From contig OY755244.1 of the NCBI GenBank assembly GCA_963576725.1, positions 33,825,876 through 33,889,875 on the forward strand: 64,000 nt of DNA, written 5' to 3'. The position numbers and the translations under genes were made by a program. The stretch is from Azorinus chamasolen. Lineage: Eukaryota > Mollusca > Bivalvia > Cardiida > Solecurtidae. Every line of letters begins with the position of its first letter. Within the stretch, counting starts at the first letter, position 1. Below the pieces are notes generated by a model. The model was given only the letters and a program-made list of their open reading frames with translations, was not told the DNA's origin and ran no database searches. This document shows, one piece after another, positions 20,793 through 31,359 of this stretch.

Positions 20793-20932
20793 TTAGTTGA
20801 GTCTGAGTTCGTTCTCAAAATTTTGATTGGTCAGATTTGAGCCTTTGGCTCAAATCTGACCAATCAAAAGCTTAAGCACTCAAATATGACCAAATCAAAA
20901 GCTTGAGAACGAACTCAGACTCAACTAAAAAG
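20793..20932. mobile_element. MITE with ~28-bp terminal inverted repeats (in unit 3)
   Basis: Paralogue of 17087-17245 at the same position in the unit. It lacks one of the two AAGCTTAAGCACTCAAAT repeats seen there. Confidence 0.7.
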
Positions 20933-20942
20933 CATTATAAGC

Positions 20943-21750
20943 ATGGACCCAGGGATATTCAGGAAAAGCCATCTCCCACATCAAAGACAACTAGGAACGG
21001 TCTTAGGCATGATCACATACCTATTAAAAAGGTTTGCACCAAATCTGGTAGAGCTGACAAGTCCAATACGAAATTTGCTTAACCAATTCCCACATATTGA
21101 CGCTTCTGTAAAAGTCACTTTATGAAACCATAGTGATAAATAGAGCATTTGCTCCATAGGAGCAAATGCTCTATTTATCACAATGGTTTCAAAACTACAC
21201 AATTCTAAACTTTTCCTTTTCTCTAGTTAATGCTCCTTTTTGGTAGATTTAATCAAAGAGGTTGGGTCTAAAAATAGCCTAAGTGGGAATGGGTTAAGAA
21301 AGACATTGAATTTGTCTGGAATGCAAACAGATCATTACATAACAGCCAGGCCAAGTACAGGTACTTGTTTACTTTGATCCAAACAAGGATATTGTGTTAC
21401 AAGTAGATGCTAGATAATATAAGTTAGGTTGTGTTCTGCTGCAAAACGGAAAATCTGTGAGTGTTAATTGCCTTAAAATCACTCACTGAAACAAAGAACT
21501 GAAGAACTACGCACAGATAACAAAAGAGCTCTATGCTGTGTTATTTGCGTGCAAAAGATTTCATCAAATGGTTTATGGTTGTCATGTCTTGGTCCAATCT
21601 GATCACAAACCTTTGATAGCTATCACAAGCAAAAATCTACATTCAGCCCCACCCAGATTGCAAAGAATGTTATTGCAGTTACAGAAGAGATCATACATGT
21701 ATCAGGAAAGTACATTCCTTTGGCTGACACACCGAGTAGATATTTTTAGC
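20943..21750 (+). pseudogene. Ty3/gypsy unit 3: RT connection and RNase H remnants
   Basis: Same content as unit 2, including the palindrome at 21119-21195. The RNase H part (21520-21745) is one open frame with FACKRFHQMVYGCHVLVQS and DHKPLIAITSK. Integrase is absent. The unit gives way to TTTAGCTCACCTG at about 21746, the same junction as in unit 2 (18006), so the downstream repeat was part of the duplicated block. Confidence 0.75.
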
Positions 21751-23065
21751 TCACCTGGCACGAAGTACCAAGGTGTTCTATTATGATCGCACTGTGTCTG
21801 TTGTGAGTCATGAATCGTGCGTCGTCAGGTGTCCGTCATCAACTTTTTTCTTAAAATGACATCTCCTAAACTACTGGCTGATTTTTAGCTCACCTGAGCA
21901 AAGCTCAGGATGAGCTTTTGGCAGACTTGAATGTCCAGCGTGCGTCATCCGTCATGCGTTGTGCGTCGTCAACAATTGGCTTGTGAACACTCTAGTGGTC
22001 ACAATTGTAGTCCAATATTCATGAAACTTGGTCAGAATGAATGTCTTGATACAATCTAGGACGAGCTCGAAAGTGGGTCAAGTTGGGTAAAAAACTAGGT
22101 CACTAGGTTGAATAGTAGGAAAACCTTGCGAACCCTCTAGAGGCCACATTTTTAGCCCAATTTGCATGAAACTTGGTCAGAATGATTGTCTTGATAAAAT
22201 ATTGGAGGAGTTTGAAAAGTGGGTTACGTGGGGTTAAAAACTAGGTCTCTAGGTCAAACAGTAGAAAAACATTGTGAACAATCTAGTGGTCACAATTTTA
22301 GTCCAATGTTCATGAAACTTGGTCAAAATGAATGTCTTGATAAAATTTGGGACGAATTCGAAAGTGGGTCAAGTGGGGTTAAAACCTAGGTCACTAGGTC
22401 AAACAGTAGAAAAACCTTGTGAACACTCTAGTGGTCACAGTTTTTATCCAACCTTCATGAAACTTAGTCATAATAATGGTCTTGATAAAATCTCAAAGAA
22501 GTTCGAAAGTGGGCTATGTGGGGTTAAAAACTAGATCACTAGGTCAAATAGTAGGAGAATCTTTTGAACACTCTGGAGGTCACATTTATAGCCAAATCTT
22601 TATGAAAATTGGTCAGAATGATTTTCCTAATAAAATCTTGGAAAGTTTGAAAGTGGGTTATGTGAGGTCAAAAAGTAGGTCACTGGGTCATATCTTAGAA
22701 AAATCTAATTTACACTCCAGTGGCCACATTTAAGCCCAGTCTTCCTCAAACTTTCTCAGAGTGTTTGTCTTGGTGATATCAAGGTTGAGTGTGATCATGG
22801 GTTGGGTGGGAATAAAAAATAGGTCACTAGGTCAAATCTTAGAAAAATTACTCTAGAGGGCACATTTTAAGCCCAATCTTCATTGGTCAGAACCATTGTC
22901 TTGATAAAATAATATACTAAATCTTTGAAAATATTGTTCTCCAGAACCACTGCTCATGATCCACTATCAACATTGTTCAAATATTGTCCCTAAGGTCAAT
23001 ATTGGCCCTACCCATGGGCTACCCAGTAAAAATCTTAAATCTATGGTAATCAGGTGAGCGATTAA
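21746..23065. repeat. GCTCACCTG-type repeat with ~130-bp tandem monomers
   Basis: Starts at TTTAGCTCACCTG, includes a small hairpin (GCTCACCTGAGCAAAGCTCAG) and a CGTGCGTCATCC region, then about six monomers of 120-135 bp (GAAACTTGGTCAGAATGAAT, TCACTAGGTCAAA, CTCTAGTGGTCACA). It ends with CAGGTGAGCGATTAAAGGCC. Open frames within it are repeat artefacts. Confidence 0.75.
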
Positions 23066-23550
23066 AGGCCATCTTGGGCCATCTTACCAAACTTAGCAGA
23101 ATGGTTTCTTGGGTCAACCTCTTCCAAAGATGTTCAAATTCCATGCAGAACTGATTGCCATGGCAACCAATGTCCAAAAAGAAATTAAATTTTTAAAAAT
23201 CTTCTTGTTAAAAACTGTATGGCACTGGGCTATCAAATTTGATTTGTAGACTCATCTAGTAGACCTCTACTTAGATTGTTCAAATTTTGACCCTGTGGTC
23301 AAATTGGCACAACCCCGGGGGTCACAAGCTTTACATTGAAAACATTAAAAATAGTGAAAACATTAAAAATATTCTTGCCTGAAACTGAAAAGCTTACAGC
23401 TGTGATATTTGGTATGTAGCATCATTTGGTGAACCTTTACTAAGATTGTTCAAATTATGCCCCTTGGGTCAAAGGCGGCAACGGCCTGAGGGGGTCACAT
23501 GTTTTACATAGGATTTAAAAAAATCTTGTCTCAAAATGAAAAGCTTAAAG
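23066..23550. repeat. Degenerate monomers related to the ~155-bp family
   Basis: Three diverged monomers with TTGTTCAAATTWTGMCCC, GGTCACAWG and CTGAAACTGAAAAGCTTA segments, related in inverse orientation to the arrays at 2453-3832. No gene. Confidence 0.6.
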
Positions 23551-24066
23551 GTCAAGTAAACAGGTTGGGTTTTCGTCAAATTCTGATAGTATACAGTTAG
23601 TTAAACACCAAGCTTTAGAAAATTCTTACCGTTTTTATCTAGTTTTGATTTAAATTGAGTTTTTATTGTACTGCTAACCGTGCATTTTGAAAATTGATAC
23701 ATGATTATCTCCCTTGCGTGATGTCACTTGTGATGCTCGCCATTCAGTGATCCCATTGAGAGGGAGGAATGTACACAGAAAAATAACCTTTTCCTTTAAA
23801 TTAACGCCTCTGCAAACAAAGTAGATCCAGATCAGAGCCTACAGGAACCGTCTAATTAGGGTCTGTTCTGTTTGCTTACAAAATTAGATCAAATCCGACA
23901 CCACAGTTTCTATAAATACCCACATTATTTTCACACTTTTCCAGACATTACGTCCATGGATTAGCCATAGAAAGTGTCACTTTATCGAGTAGGGGAAACT
24001 ATTTATGGGGTGTGATGTTTATTATAGGTGTGAAATTCTATGATACTTAATATTAAACACATATTT
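23551..24066. repeat. Dispersed ~515-bp repeat, copy 1
   Basis: Runs from AAAGGTCAAGTAAACAGGTT to AATATTAAACACATATTT. A second copy lies at 32303-32826 with about 95% identity by eye. It includes a variant of the dispersed palindrome (about 23813-23880). A matching reverse-complement start (GTTTACTTGACCTTTAA) lies at about 45341-45357. Origin unknown; no ORF. Confidence 0.75.
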
Positions 24067-24068
24067 TT

Positions 24069-25850
24069 ATGCCCCCATTGACGATAGTCAGGGGGCATTA
24101 TGTTTTGTACATGTCCGTCCGTCCGTCTGTCCGTGTGTCACGCTTTTAGGTGCAGTTGGATGTCACAGTTTTTCAAGTGTTATAAGTCAGTAATTTCTAC
24201 ACTTTTACACATGAAACTTCACATACACATCAATTACCATCTGTGCTATCATTTGGCACCCCACCCATGCTGCCGGCAAGCCCAAGGTCGAGGTCAAATG
24301 ACTTTGAAATTTTACGTGCAGTTGGTTGTCACATTTACAAGCATAGTTTTGTCACAGTTTTTTCAATGTCTTATATCTCCCTAACCACTGTAGTTATTGC
24401 CATGGAATTGCATATACGCATTTAACACCATCCATACTTTCATTGCACACCCAGCCTATGCTGCCCGCAAGCCCAAGGTCAAGGTCAAATGACTTATGAA
24501 TTTTACGTGCAGTTGGTTGTCACAGTTTTTTTCATAGCCTTATATCTCCATAACCACTGTAGCTTTTTGCATGGAATTGCATATACATATTAAATACCAT
24601 CCATACTTTCATTACGCACCCGACCCATGCTGCCCTCAAGCCCAAGGTCAAGGTCAAATGACTTATGAATTCTACGTGCAGTCCGTCTGTCCGTCTGTCC
24701 GTCACAAACTTGTGTCGCGCATATCTCTGAAACCAGTTGGGTTAGAGTCACCAAACTTCACAAGAATGTTCACCAGCATGAGTTGTTGTGCACCTTGGTT
24801 TTTAAATTGTCTCCCCCTGATAACTTTGGAGTTATTGCCCCTGATGACTTAAAATTAGAAAAACTTTGTGTCGCGCGTATCTCTCAAACCGCTAATACTA
24901 GAGTCACCAAACTTCACAGGAATGTTCACCAGCATGAGTTGCTGTGCACCTATATTTTTTGTAGCTGTCTCCCCTGATAATTCTTGAGTTATGGCCCCTG
25001 ATATGAACACTTAAATTTATACAAACTTTGTGTCGTGCGTATCTCTGAAACCAGTAGGGCTAGAGTCACCAAACGCCACAGGATTATTCACTAGCATGAG
25101 TTGTTTTGCTCTTGTTTTTTTAAATTGTCTCCCCCTGTTAACATTGGAGTTACTGCCCCTGATGACTTAAAATTAGACAAACTTTACTTAGTGTCGTGCA
25201 TATCTCTGAAACCACTAGGGCTAGAGTCACCAAACTTCACAGAAATGTTGACCAGCATCAGTTGTTGTGCACCTGGGATTTTTTAATTGTTTCCTCTTGA
25301 TAACTTTGGAGTTATTGCCCCTGATATGATTACTTAAAATTAGAGAAACTTTGTGTCATGCATATCTTTAAAACCACTAGGGGCTAGAGTCACCAAACTT
25401 CACAGGAATATTGACCAGCATGAGTTTTTGTGCACCTGTTTTTTTTAATTGTCTCCCCCTGATAATTCTTGAGTTGTTGCCCCTGATATGATAACTTGAA
25501 ATTAGAGAAGCTTTGTGCTGCACGTATCTCTTAAACCAGTAGGACTAGAGTCATCAAACTTCACGGGAATGTTCATCAGCATAAGTTGTTGTGCATCTGG
25601 GTTTTTTAATTGTCTCCCCCTGATAACTCTGGAGTTACTGCCCCTTATGACTTAAAATAAGAGAAACTTTACTTTGTGTCGTGTGTATCTCTGAAACCAC
25701 TAGTACTAGAGTCACCAAACTTCACAGAATGTTGACCAGCATGTGTTGTTGTGTACCCGGTTTTTTTTTAATTGTCTCCCCTGATAATGTTGGAGTTATT
25801 GCCCCTGATGACTTAAAATTAGACCCTGATGAGTTTGGAGTTAGACATTA
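24069..25850. repeat. Tandem-repeat cassette, ~155-160-bp monomers
   Basis: Opens with a hairpin leader (ATGCCCCCATTG / CAGGGGGCAT), then a GTCCGTCCGTCTGTCC pyrimidine-rich stretch, then two tandem regions. About 24180-24660 repeats CCAAGGTCAAGGTCAAATGA; about 24700-25850 repeats AGAGTCACCAAACTTCACAG with TTGGAGTTATTGCCCCTGAT. Open frames here are repeat translations. Confidence 0.75.
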
Positions 25851-26280
25851 CACTTGTGTATTGGAAAGAAGATGGGAGGGGGAGACATCGGTTTTTGTGA
25901 CAAAAACAAACCTCTAGTTTTAAAATAGATTTCTCCTTTTCTACCCATGCCCTGTGTGTCCTCAGGAGAAACCTCACAAGCTGCCCTCAAGAGATAAAGG
26001 CCCAGTGTTACCAAACTCTTGTCTGGCTTATCCATGAGTATGCTAGCTAAGCCTGGGACCCATACATCAGAACTAAATATCTCAGTTGGAAGCCGTCCAG
26101 CGTCTTGCTGCACATTTGGCCAAGGGTGACTACTTGACAACAAGCAGTACAAGCCAGATGATTGCCAATTTTGGCTGACAGCCCCTTAGTGAACGCCGCT
26201 TCAAAGCCAAACTTGTTATGGTGTATTGCACTGTCCAGGGCGTCGTCGACATCCCAGCCAAAAATTTCACCAATCTTCAC
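25851..26280. other. Unassigned stretch
   Basis: Two minus-strand open frames (25841-26152 and 26047-26280) overlap here. I do not recognise either protein and see no splice sites or start context that favours one. Left unassigned. Confidence 0.4.
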
Positions 26281-26785
26281 TAAACAGACAGGGTCACACA
26301 GCCAGGTTCATGCTTCCCTTCTGTCGCACTGACATCTACTTACACTCTCACTTAACACACAGGGCCACACAGCCAGGTTTATGCTTCCCTTCTGTCGTAC
26401 TGACATCTACTTACATCCTAACTAAACACACGGGGACACACAGCCAGGTTCATGCTTCCTTTCAGTCATACTGACATCTACTTACATCCTAACTAAACAC
26501 ACAGGGTTACACAGCCAGGTTCATGCTTCCTTTCAGTCATACTGACATCTACTTACACTCTCACTAAACACACAGGGTCACACAGCCAGGTTCATGCTTC
26601 CCTTCTGACGTACTGACATCTACTTACATCCAAACTAAACACACAGGGCCACACAGCCAGGTTCATGCTTCCCTTCTGTCGTACTGACATCTACTTACAT
26701 CCTAACTAAACACACAGGGCCACACAGCCAGGTTCATGCTTCCCTTCTGTCGTACTGACATCTACTTACATCCTAACTAAACAGC
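26281..26785. repeat. 71-bp minisatellite, about 7 units
   Basis: The anchor GCCAGGTT recurs at 26301, 26372, 26443, 26514, 26585, 26656 and 26727, an exact 71-bp period. The unit includes CACACAGGGCCACACAGCCA and GTACTGACATCTACTTACAT. Substitutions are few, so the array is young. No function evident. Confidence 0.9.
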
Positions 26786-26819
26786 AGGTTATGTATTTTT
26801 ATTATTATTTATCATTTAG

Positions 26820-27467
26820 CTATTTTTTAAAAATGGCACTATCTGTTTCTGTCTGTATCTGGTGTGTTGTAGAGACCAATTGCTGGTTTTTACACAACGG
26901 TAGAGAGAGTGCCAGATATTCTTGGCGATGCTGCTTGAGGGCCGTTTTGAAGGCCTCAAGTGAGTTTACGCTTACAACCAGGTCGGGTAGGTGGTTCCAA
27001 TGTATTATTTTGTCCACAAAAAAGGAGTTATTGTATTCTTTAGTTTTTCCAGTGGGTATTATAAGACTTTTGCTGTTGTTACAAGTGCTCAATACTGTCT
27101 GTTACATGATATGTATATGAACACGATCTGATCTCCCTTTTTGGCTTAGAGAATTTTATGGATTGATCGGTTGGTAGTGACGAGAACAATTAATCCCTCA
27201 ACCACTTTATACATTAGGATTAGACGCCTGCTGGGTCTGCGTTCCTAACTCCAGGTTTGTTCTCATCTTGCAGATGTGGCCTTGTGTCCTACTTTTGTAA
27301 TCTTTAATTATGAATCTTAGGGCCCTAATTCTTTCTATTTTGGCGCAACCACCTGGAACCCAAACATGAAAGGAAATTTCTATTTTATTGATATTTCCTT
27401 TCATGTTTGGGTTCCAGGTGGTTGCGCCATATTCAAGTATTGATCGTACTAGTGAGATATAGGCCAT
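26820..27467 (-). pseudogene. LINE RT C-terminal remnant
   Basis: Two minus-strand pieces of a non-LTR RT C-terminus. 27207-27467 reads YISLVRSILEYGATTWNP; 26820-27092 reads IIHWNHLPDLVVSVNSLEAF. This pairing is usual at the end of jockey/CR1-group RTs. The segment between them is decayed and includes a long palindrome (27337-27423). The lineage looks closer to the 61143 LINE than to LINE-A/B. Only the last third of an RT is present, consistent with 5' truncation. Confidence 0.65.
27337..27423. repeat. Perfect inverted repeat inside the LINE remnant
   Basis: Arms of about 35 bp, beginning GGCGCAACCACCTGGAACCC and ending GGGTTCCAGGTGGTTGCGCC, around a ~15-nt AT-rich loop. Translating both arms gives sense and antisense versions of the same RT segment, so this is a local inverted duplication of LINE sequence rather than a MITE. 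Confidence 0.85.
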
Positions 27468-28118
27468 TTTCCTGCATTCTACTGGGACGTTCCTGAGGTT
27501 TCGTTTTAGAAATTCAAGAGTGATGTTTGGTATTTTTGCATGTGTTATTATTGTGGATGTTCCATTTCAGATTATTGGAGATTTGCAGGCCCAGATAAAG
27601 GTGGTTTTGAACTTCTTGTAGTGTATGTGTTTATCTAGTTGGTAAAATCAACAAGGGACTTTTTTACCATGGCAAAAAATAAATGTAAACTGTACATCAT
27701 TTCATAAGCAGAGCAGATCCTGTAGGAGCTGTCTGAACTGAGTCTACTCTGTTTGCCCCAGTACTGATAGATCGGACCTCAGTCTATATAGTCTCAACGT
27801 GCGTATGTTGGGTTCTAATTAAGTAACTGTATGCAAGATTCCTACGTACTAAAAAGCTAATTAATGTAATTTTGAAAAGGTTGAACTCATCACAGTTTCG
27901 TGTACAGATTTGTACCAAACGACACAAAGCCATTATAATATGTTTACTGATTGCTAGCCATTACCAAAGAAGTAGCAATCGGCATATCCCTACCGTAGGA
28001 AGGGAGACCACTCGCACAAATATCATCGCCTCTGCTTTCGAAGCACATTGGTATATCAAATATGGTTAGTGAAAAAGAAAACAAAAACATTCAACACGTA
28101 TTCCTTAACATATTACAG
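27468..28118. other. No recognisable gene; one palindromic repeat
   Basis: Contains a partial dispersed palindrome (about 27705-27765). A plus-strand open frame (27872-28069) followed by GGTTAGTG could be an exon, but I cannot match it to any family. Confidence 0.4.
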
Positions 28119-28119
28119 T

Positions 28120-28350
28120 AGTACAACGATCAGATGGCGTTGTTTACAAAACAGTACGTATGTAAACACAGAAAATTAACGATTAATTAAACTGCGACAT
28201 GTTGTATAGGTTAATCCAGGCAGTTGACTTGTGTTGCTCCACCACTTCTTCCTATCCTAATATACATGCCACAGTTGTACTTATCGTTAACTTTCTATGT
28301 TTACATACACACTGTTTTGTAAACAACGCCATCTGATCGTTGTATTGTCC
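28120..28350. repeat. Inverted-repeat pair (~75-bp arms)
   Basis: The left arm (about 28120-28192) has ACAACGATCAGATGGCGTTG and TTTACAAAACAGTACGTATG. The right arm (about 28265-28350) has the complement (CAACGCCATCTGATCGTTGT). The ~75-bp spacer is unrelated. A MITE-like structure about 250 bp upstream of the SLC35B1-like exon's splice donor on the plus-strand scale, that is, within its putative first intron. Confidence 0.7.
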
Positions 28351-28598
28351 TGTTTTATTGACCTCTCAAATTTGAATATTCCTACGTCACTGAAAGGGCA
28401 TATTTAGCTTAGGTAAACCTGTGTTTCAAACGTTTTTCACGAGATTCACAATAAATATACAGGTACTTGAATAAGCCAAGTAGGAAAGCTTTTATTAGCG
28501 GAAACAATCGATATCAACCGAAGCTATATATGGCATGTTCAGCTAGCGTATAATTTGACAGGTTAATAAAACACGACAAAACTACTGTAGACACTTAC

Positions 28599-28684
28599 AT
28601 GCCCTCTTGTAATATGCCGTAATAAAAATACGCAACAAAGGTCCCCATTGCACAGATGATTAACTTTTTTCTGTCTGCGAACAT
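28599..28684 (-). CDS. SLC35B1: First coding exon of an SLC35B1-like nucleotide-sugar/ATP transporter
   Basis: Minus-strand exon from ATG 28684 to a splice donor at 28598 (exon ...GGGCAT, then GTAAGTG). It encodes MFADRKKLIICAMG, then TFVAYFYYGILQE. The VxYFYYGILQE block is the hallmark of the first transmembrane helix of SLC35B1, a multi-pass ER-membrane transporter (reported as a UDP-galactose transporter homologue and as an ER ATP/ADP exchanger). The open frame extends upstream to 28843, but that part has no family resemblance and is probably 5' UTR. No further exon was found at lower coordinates, so intron 1 probably exceeds 28 kb and contains the transposons described here; an orphan exon 1 copy is the alternative. 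The phase-2 junction fits a following Thr/Arg-containing segment. Confidence 0.65.
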
Positions 28685-28849
28685 GTTGACGGATATAATT
28701 TTATCGTCAGTTGACCCAGATTGTCGATGAGGTTCGTCGGTTGTTATCTGATAAAGCTCATTCTCGTTCAAAACATGTTGAAAGCCACAGTACGTGGTCC
28801 GTACATTGCATAAATATAATGAAAAATCTGTCACCAACGTCAACTGTCA

Positions 28850-28905
28850 ACTACAGAAGTTTACTTCCGGAATCATTTCCGGTAAAATAAACGTGTGACC
28901 TTTTC
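28850..28905 (-). promoter_or_regulatory. Putative promoter with paired ETS-type motifs
   Basis: Directly upstream of the SLC35B1-like exon the plus strand reads ACTTCCGGAATCATTTCCGG, two CTTCCGG/TTTCCGG cores. This ETS/GABP-type signature is common near metazoan housekeeping start sites. The position fits a transcription start near 28845-28870. Inferred from motif only. Confidence 0.4.
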
Positions 28906-30423
28906 ATTAGCAAATCAATAACAGTCTAAAAATAGATTGAGAATCCCCAACCCTGTCGTATTTTTCGGGCAAACGTCCCTCCTAAAATGCTATATCCTCA
29001 AATCCCATACGGCCACGGACCTTGTTCTTGAATATCTGTAGACTACTGATACAATTTCGGCAATAAACAAACCTACTAGATCTAGATATTCATGTAATAA
29101 ATGATTAAATCTACATCATGTAGACCTCTATATCTTGCAGAAGGTTTAAAAGTTTGGCATTTTGTACACTGGAAGTTTGGTATCGATAGAAACTGTAGAG
29201 TCAGATTTATTATAAGTAATTACAGTAGTTCATGAGCAAACGGAGCAGACCCAGATCGGACGGCTCCTGCTGGAATCATCTGGTCTTTAGTAGTCGATCC
29301 ACCCTGCTTGCAAAGCGGTTGTACGAGAGAAAGTTAGTAAAACAACATTTTTTTGCTTGATTAACCTCCAGTTGATCTTACTGAGTTATTCTGCATTTGC
29401 AAACAGAGTAGACCCTGATGAGACCGCCCCTGCGATATTTGTTTGGCCACAGGGGTCTGTACCGCTTCATGGGGGTCTACATGTACTATATAATATATCA
29501 AGCTCTTGCCAAACACACAGGGGTATATCCCGCTTGATGACAGTATATATATATACTGTCATCAAGCGGGATAGACCCCTGTGTGTTTGGCAAGAGCTTG
29601 ATATATGACTCGATCACTGGAACATTAGCTACAAATAGTCTACTCGAGGGTTTCTAAAGGTGATTTTTTGTAATGGCATAGGCTATATGTACACAAGTTG
29701 TTTTGGTATTGGTAGATCTATTTATTATAATTCCATAAGCAAACAGAGCAGATCCAGATCACCCCTTTGTCTATAAGCGATGGTGATAAGACATTAAACC
29801 TTTATATACATACATGTATTAAATATTCTTGTTAGAAATAATCTCATAAAGAATATTTATGTGATTTGTTTTATACTGTAAAATTTTCAAGGGAATATTT
29901 TGTTTTGACAAAAAAACTAACAACAAACAAACCCACCAACAACTGTAGAATAGGATCCATATCATATCATAAGCAAACCGAACAGACCTGACCAGTTGGA
30001 GCCGTCTGATCTGGGTCTAGATCCACAGGTACTGTTTGCAAAGGCATGAAAAACGTTTGTATGAAGGAAAGAGTTAACTGAGATAGAGAACGTTTAAGAG
30101 TTATGTTTTGTTTTAGTCATGAAGAGTAGCAGGTAACAAGATATTGTATTCACAAACTAATAGCCATCTTGGAATGTTTCTAGTTAACTAAATTAAATTG
30201 GCTCTTAACCACTTCCCTCAAATATAAACGCCTTTTCATGCATTTGTAAACAGAACAGACCCAGCTCAGACGGCTCCTGTAGGGGCGTCTGATCAGGTTC
30301 TGCTCTGTTTGCTTATGGAATTGTATAGATCTGATTTTACAGTTTCCATCATTGTAACAAATTCCCTTTTTATGTTCCATTTTACTGATTTTGTCCATGA
30401 ATATTAATGAGGTGATACCTTAG
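28906..30423. repeat. Cluster of dispersed palindromic repeats
   Basis: Holds at least five copies or half copies of the GCAAACAGAGTAGACCCAGA palindrome family (about 29232-29315, 29393-29435, 29740-29770, 29970-30040, 30240-30320). It also holds part of an ACAGGGGTCTGTACCGCTTC hairpin family (29446-29490) and a 110-bp palindrome at 29497-29608. The frame reading VDPDETAP at 29357-29608 is a translation of the repeat, not a gene. Confidence 0.7.
29497..29608. repeat. 110-bp near-perfect palindrome
   Basis: Arms ATATATCAAGCTCTTGCCAA and TTGGCAAGAGCTTGATATAT, centred on TATATATATATA and including ATCAAGCGGGATAGACCCCT. It sits inside one half of another hairpin family (ACAGGGGTCTGTACCGCTTC, full form at 45578-45685), so one palindrome is nested in another. 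Confidence 0.8.
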
Positions 30424-31265
30424 CGTCTACACTTGATAGCTAAGCGTCCAAATTGTATAGCTTAGCGTCCAGCTTTGATAGCTTAGCGACCAACATGGAT
30501 AGCTTAGCGTCCAAACTGGATAGCTCAGCGTCCAAACTTGATAGCTCAATGTCCCAACTCTATATAGCTCAGCGTCCAAACTCTTTAGCCTAGCATTCAA
30601 CCTTGAGAGCTTAGCGTCAAAACCGGATAGCTCAATGTCCAAATTCTATAGCCCAGAATCCAGACTTTATAACTCAGCGTCCACACCGGTTAGCTAAGAG
30701 TCTTAACTTGAAAACTCAACGACAAAACTGGACAGTTCAATCTCCAAACTAGATAGTTCAGCGTCCAAACTTGAAATATCAGCGTCCAAACTTGCATGCT
30801 AACTTAGCGACCAAACCGGATAGCTCAGCGTCCAAACTGGATTGCTTGGGGCGTCCAAACTGGTTAGCTCAGCGTCCAAACATGATAGCTCAATGTCCCA
30901 GCTCTATATAGCTCAAGGTCTAAACTCTATAGCGCAGCATCCAAACTTGATAGCTTAGCGACCAAACTAGATAGCCCAACGTCCAAACCTTTTGGCTCAA
31001 CGTCCAAACTGGATAGTTCAGCGTCCAAACTGGATAGCTAAAAGTCCTAACTGGATAGCTAAAAGTCCTAACTAGATAGCTCAACGTCCAAACTGAATAG
31101 CTTAGCACCCAAAGTGGATAGCATAGCGTCCAAAGTGGATAGCTCATCATCCAAACTTGATAAACTCAGCGTCCAAGCTGGATAGCTCTCACAGTCCAAA
31201 CTGGATAGATTAGCGTTCAAACTGGACAGCTTAGTGTCGAAACTGGATGGCTTAACGCCCAAACT
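30424..31265. repeat. 21-bp minisatellite, about 40 units
   Basis: The unit approximates GATAGCTCAGCGTCCAAACTG with substitutions and a few indels. Because the period is a multiple of three and the unit lacks stops in several frames, it produces open frames on the minus strand with SLDAKLSS or LSYPVWT heptads. These are artefacts of the array. No transcription signal is seen. Confidence 0.9.
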
Positions 31266-31359
31266 CAAAATTAATTAGATCGAGCTGTATAACACAAACA
31301 CCATTAATTATAATATGTAAAGGACATTATTTTTTAGGAATGGAAAATGACCTTAGCAT

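Noticed and set aside
26047..26280. Minus-strand ORF of 77 residues as a host exon
   Set aside because: No family match, no splice signals recognised, and it abuts the minisatellite. Left as unassigned.
29357..29608. Small ORF with VDPDETAP motif
   Set aside because: The motif is the translation of the dispersed palindrome, which recurs throughout the window.
30424..31265. Minus-strand proteins of about 70 residues with heptad repeats
   Set aside because: They are translations of the 21-bp minisatellite; two frames are open with equal quality.
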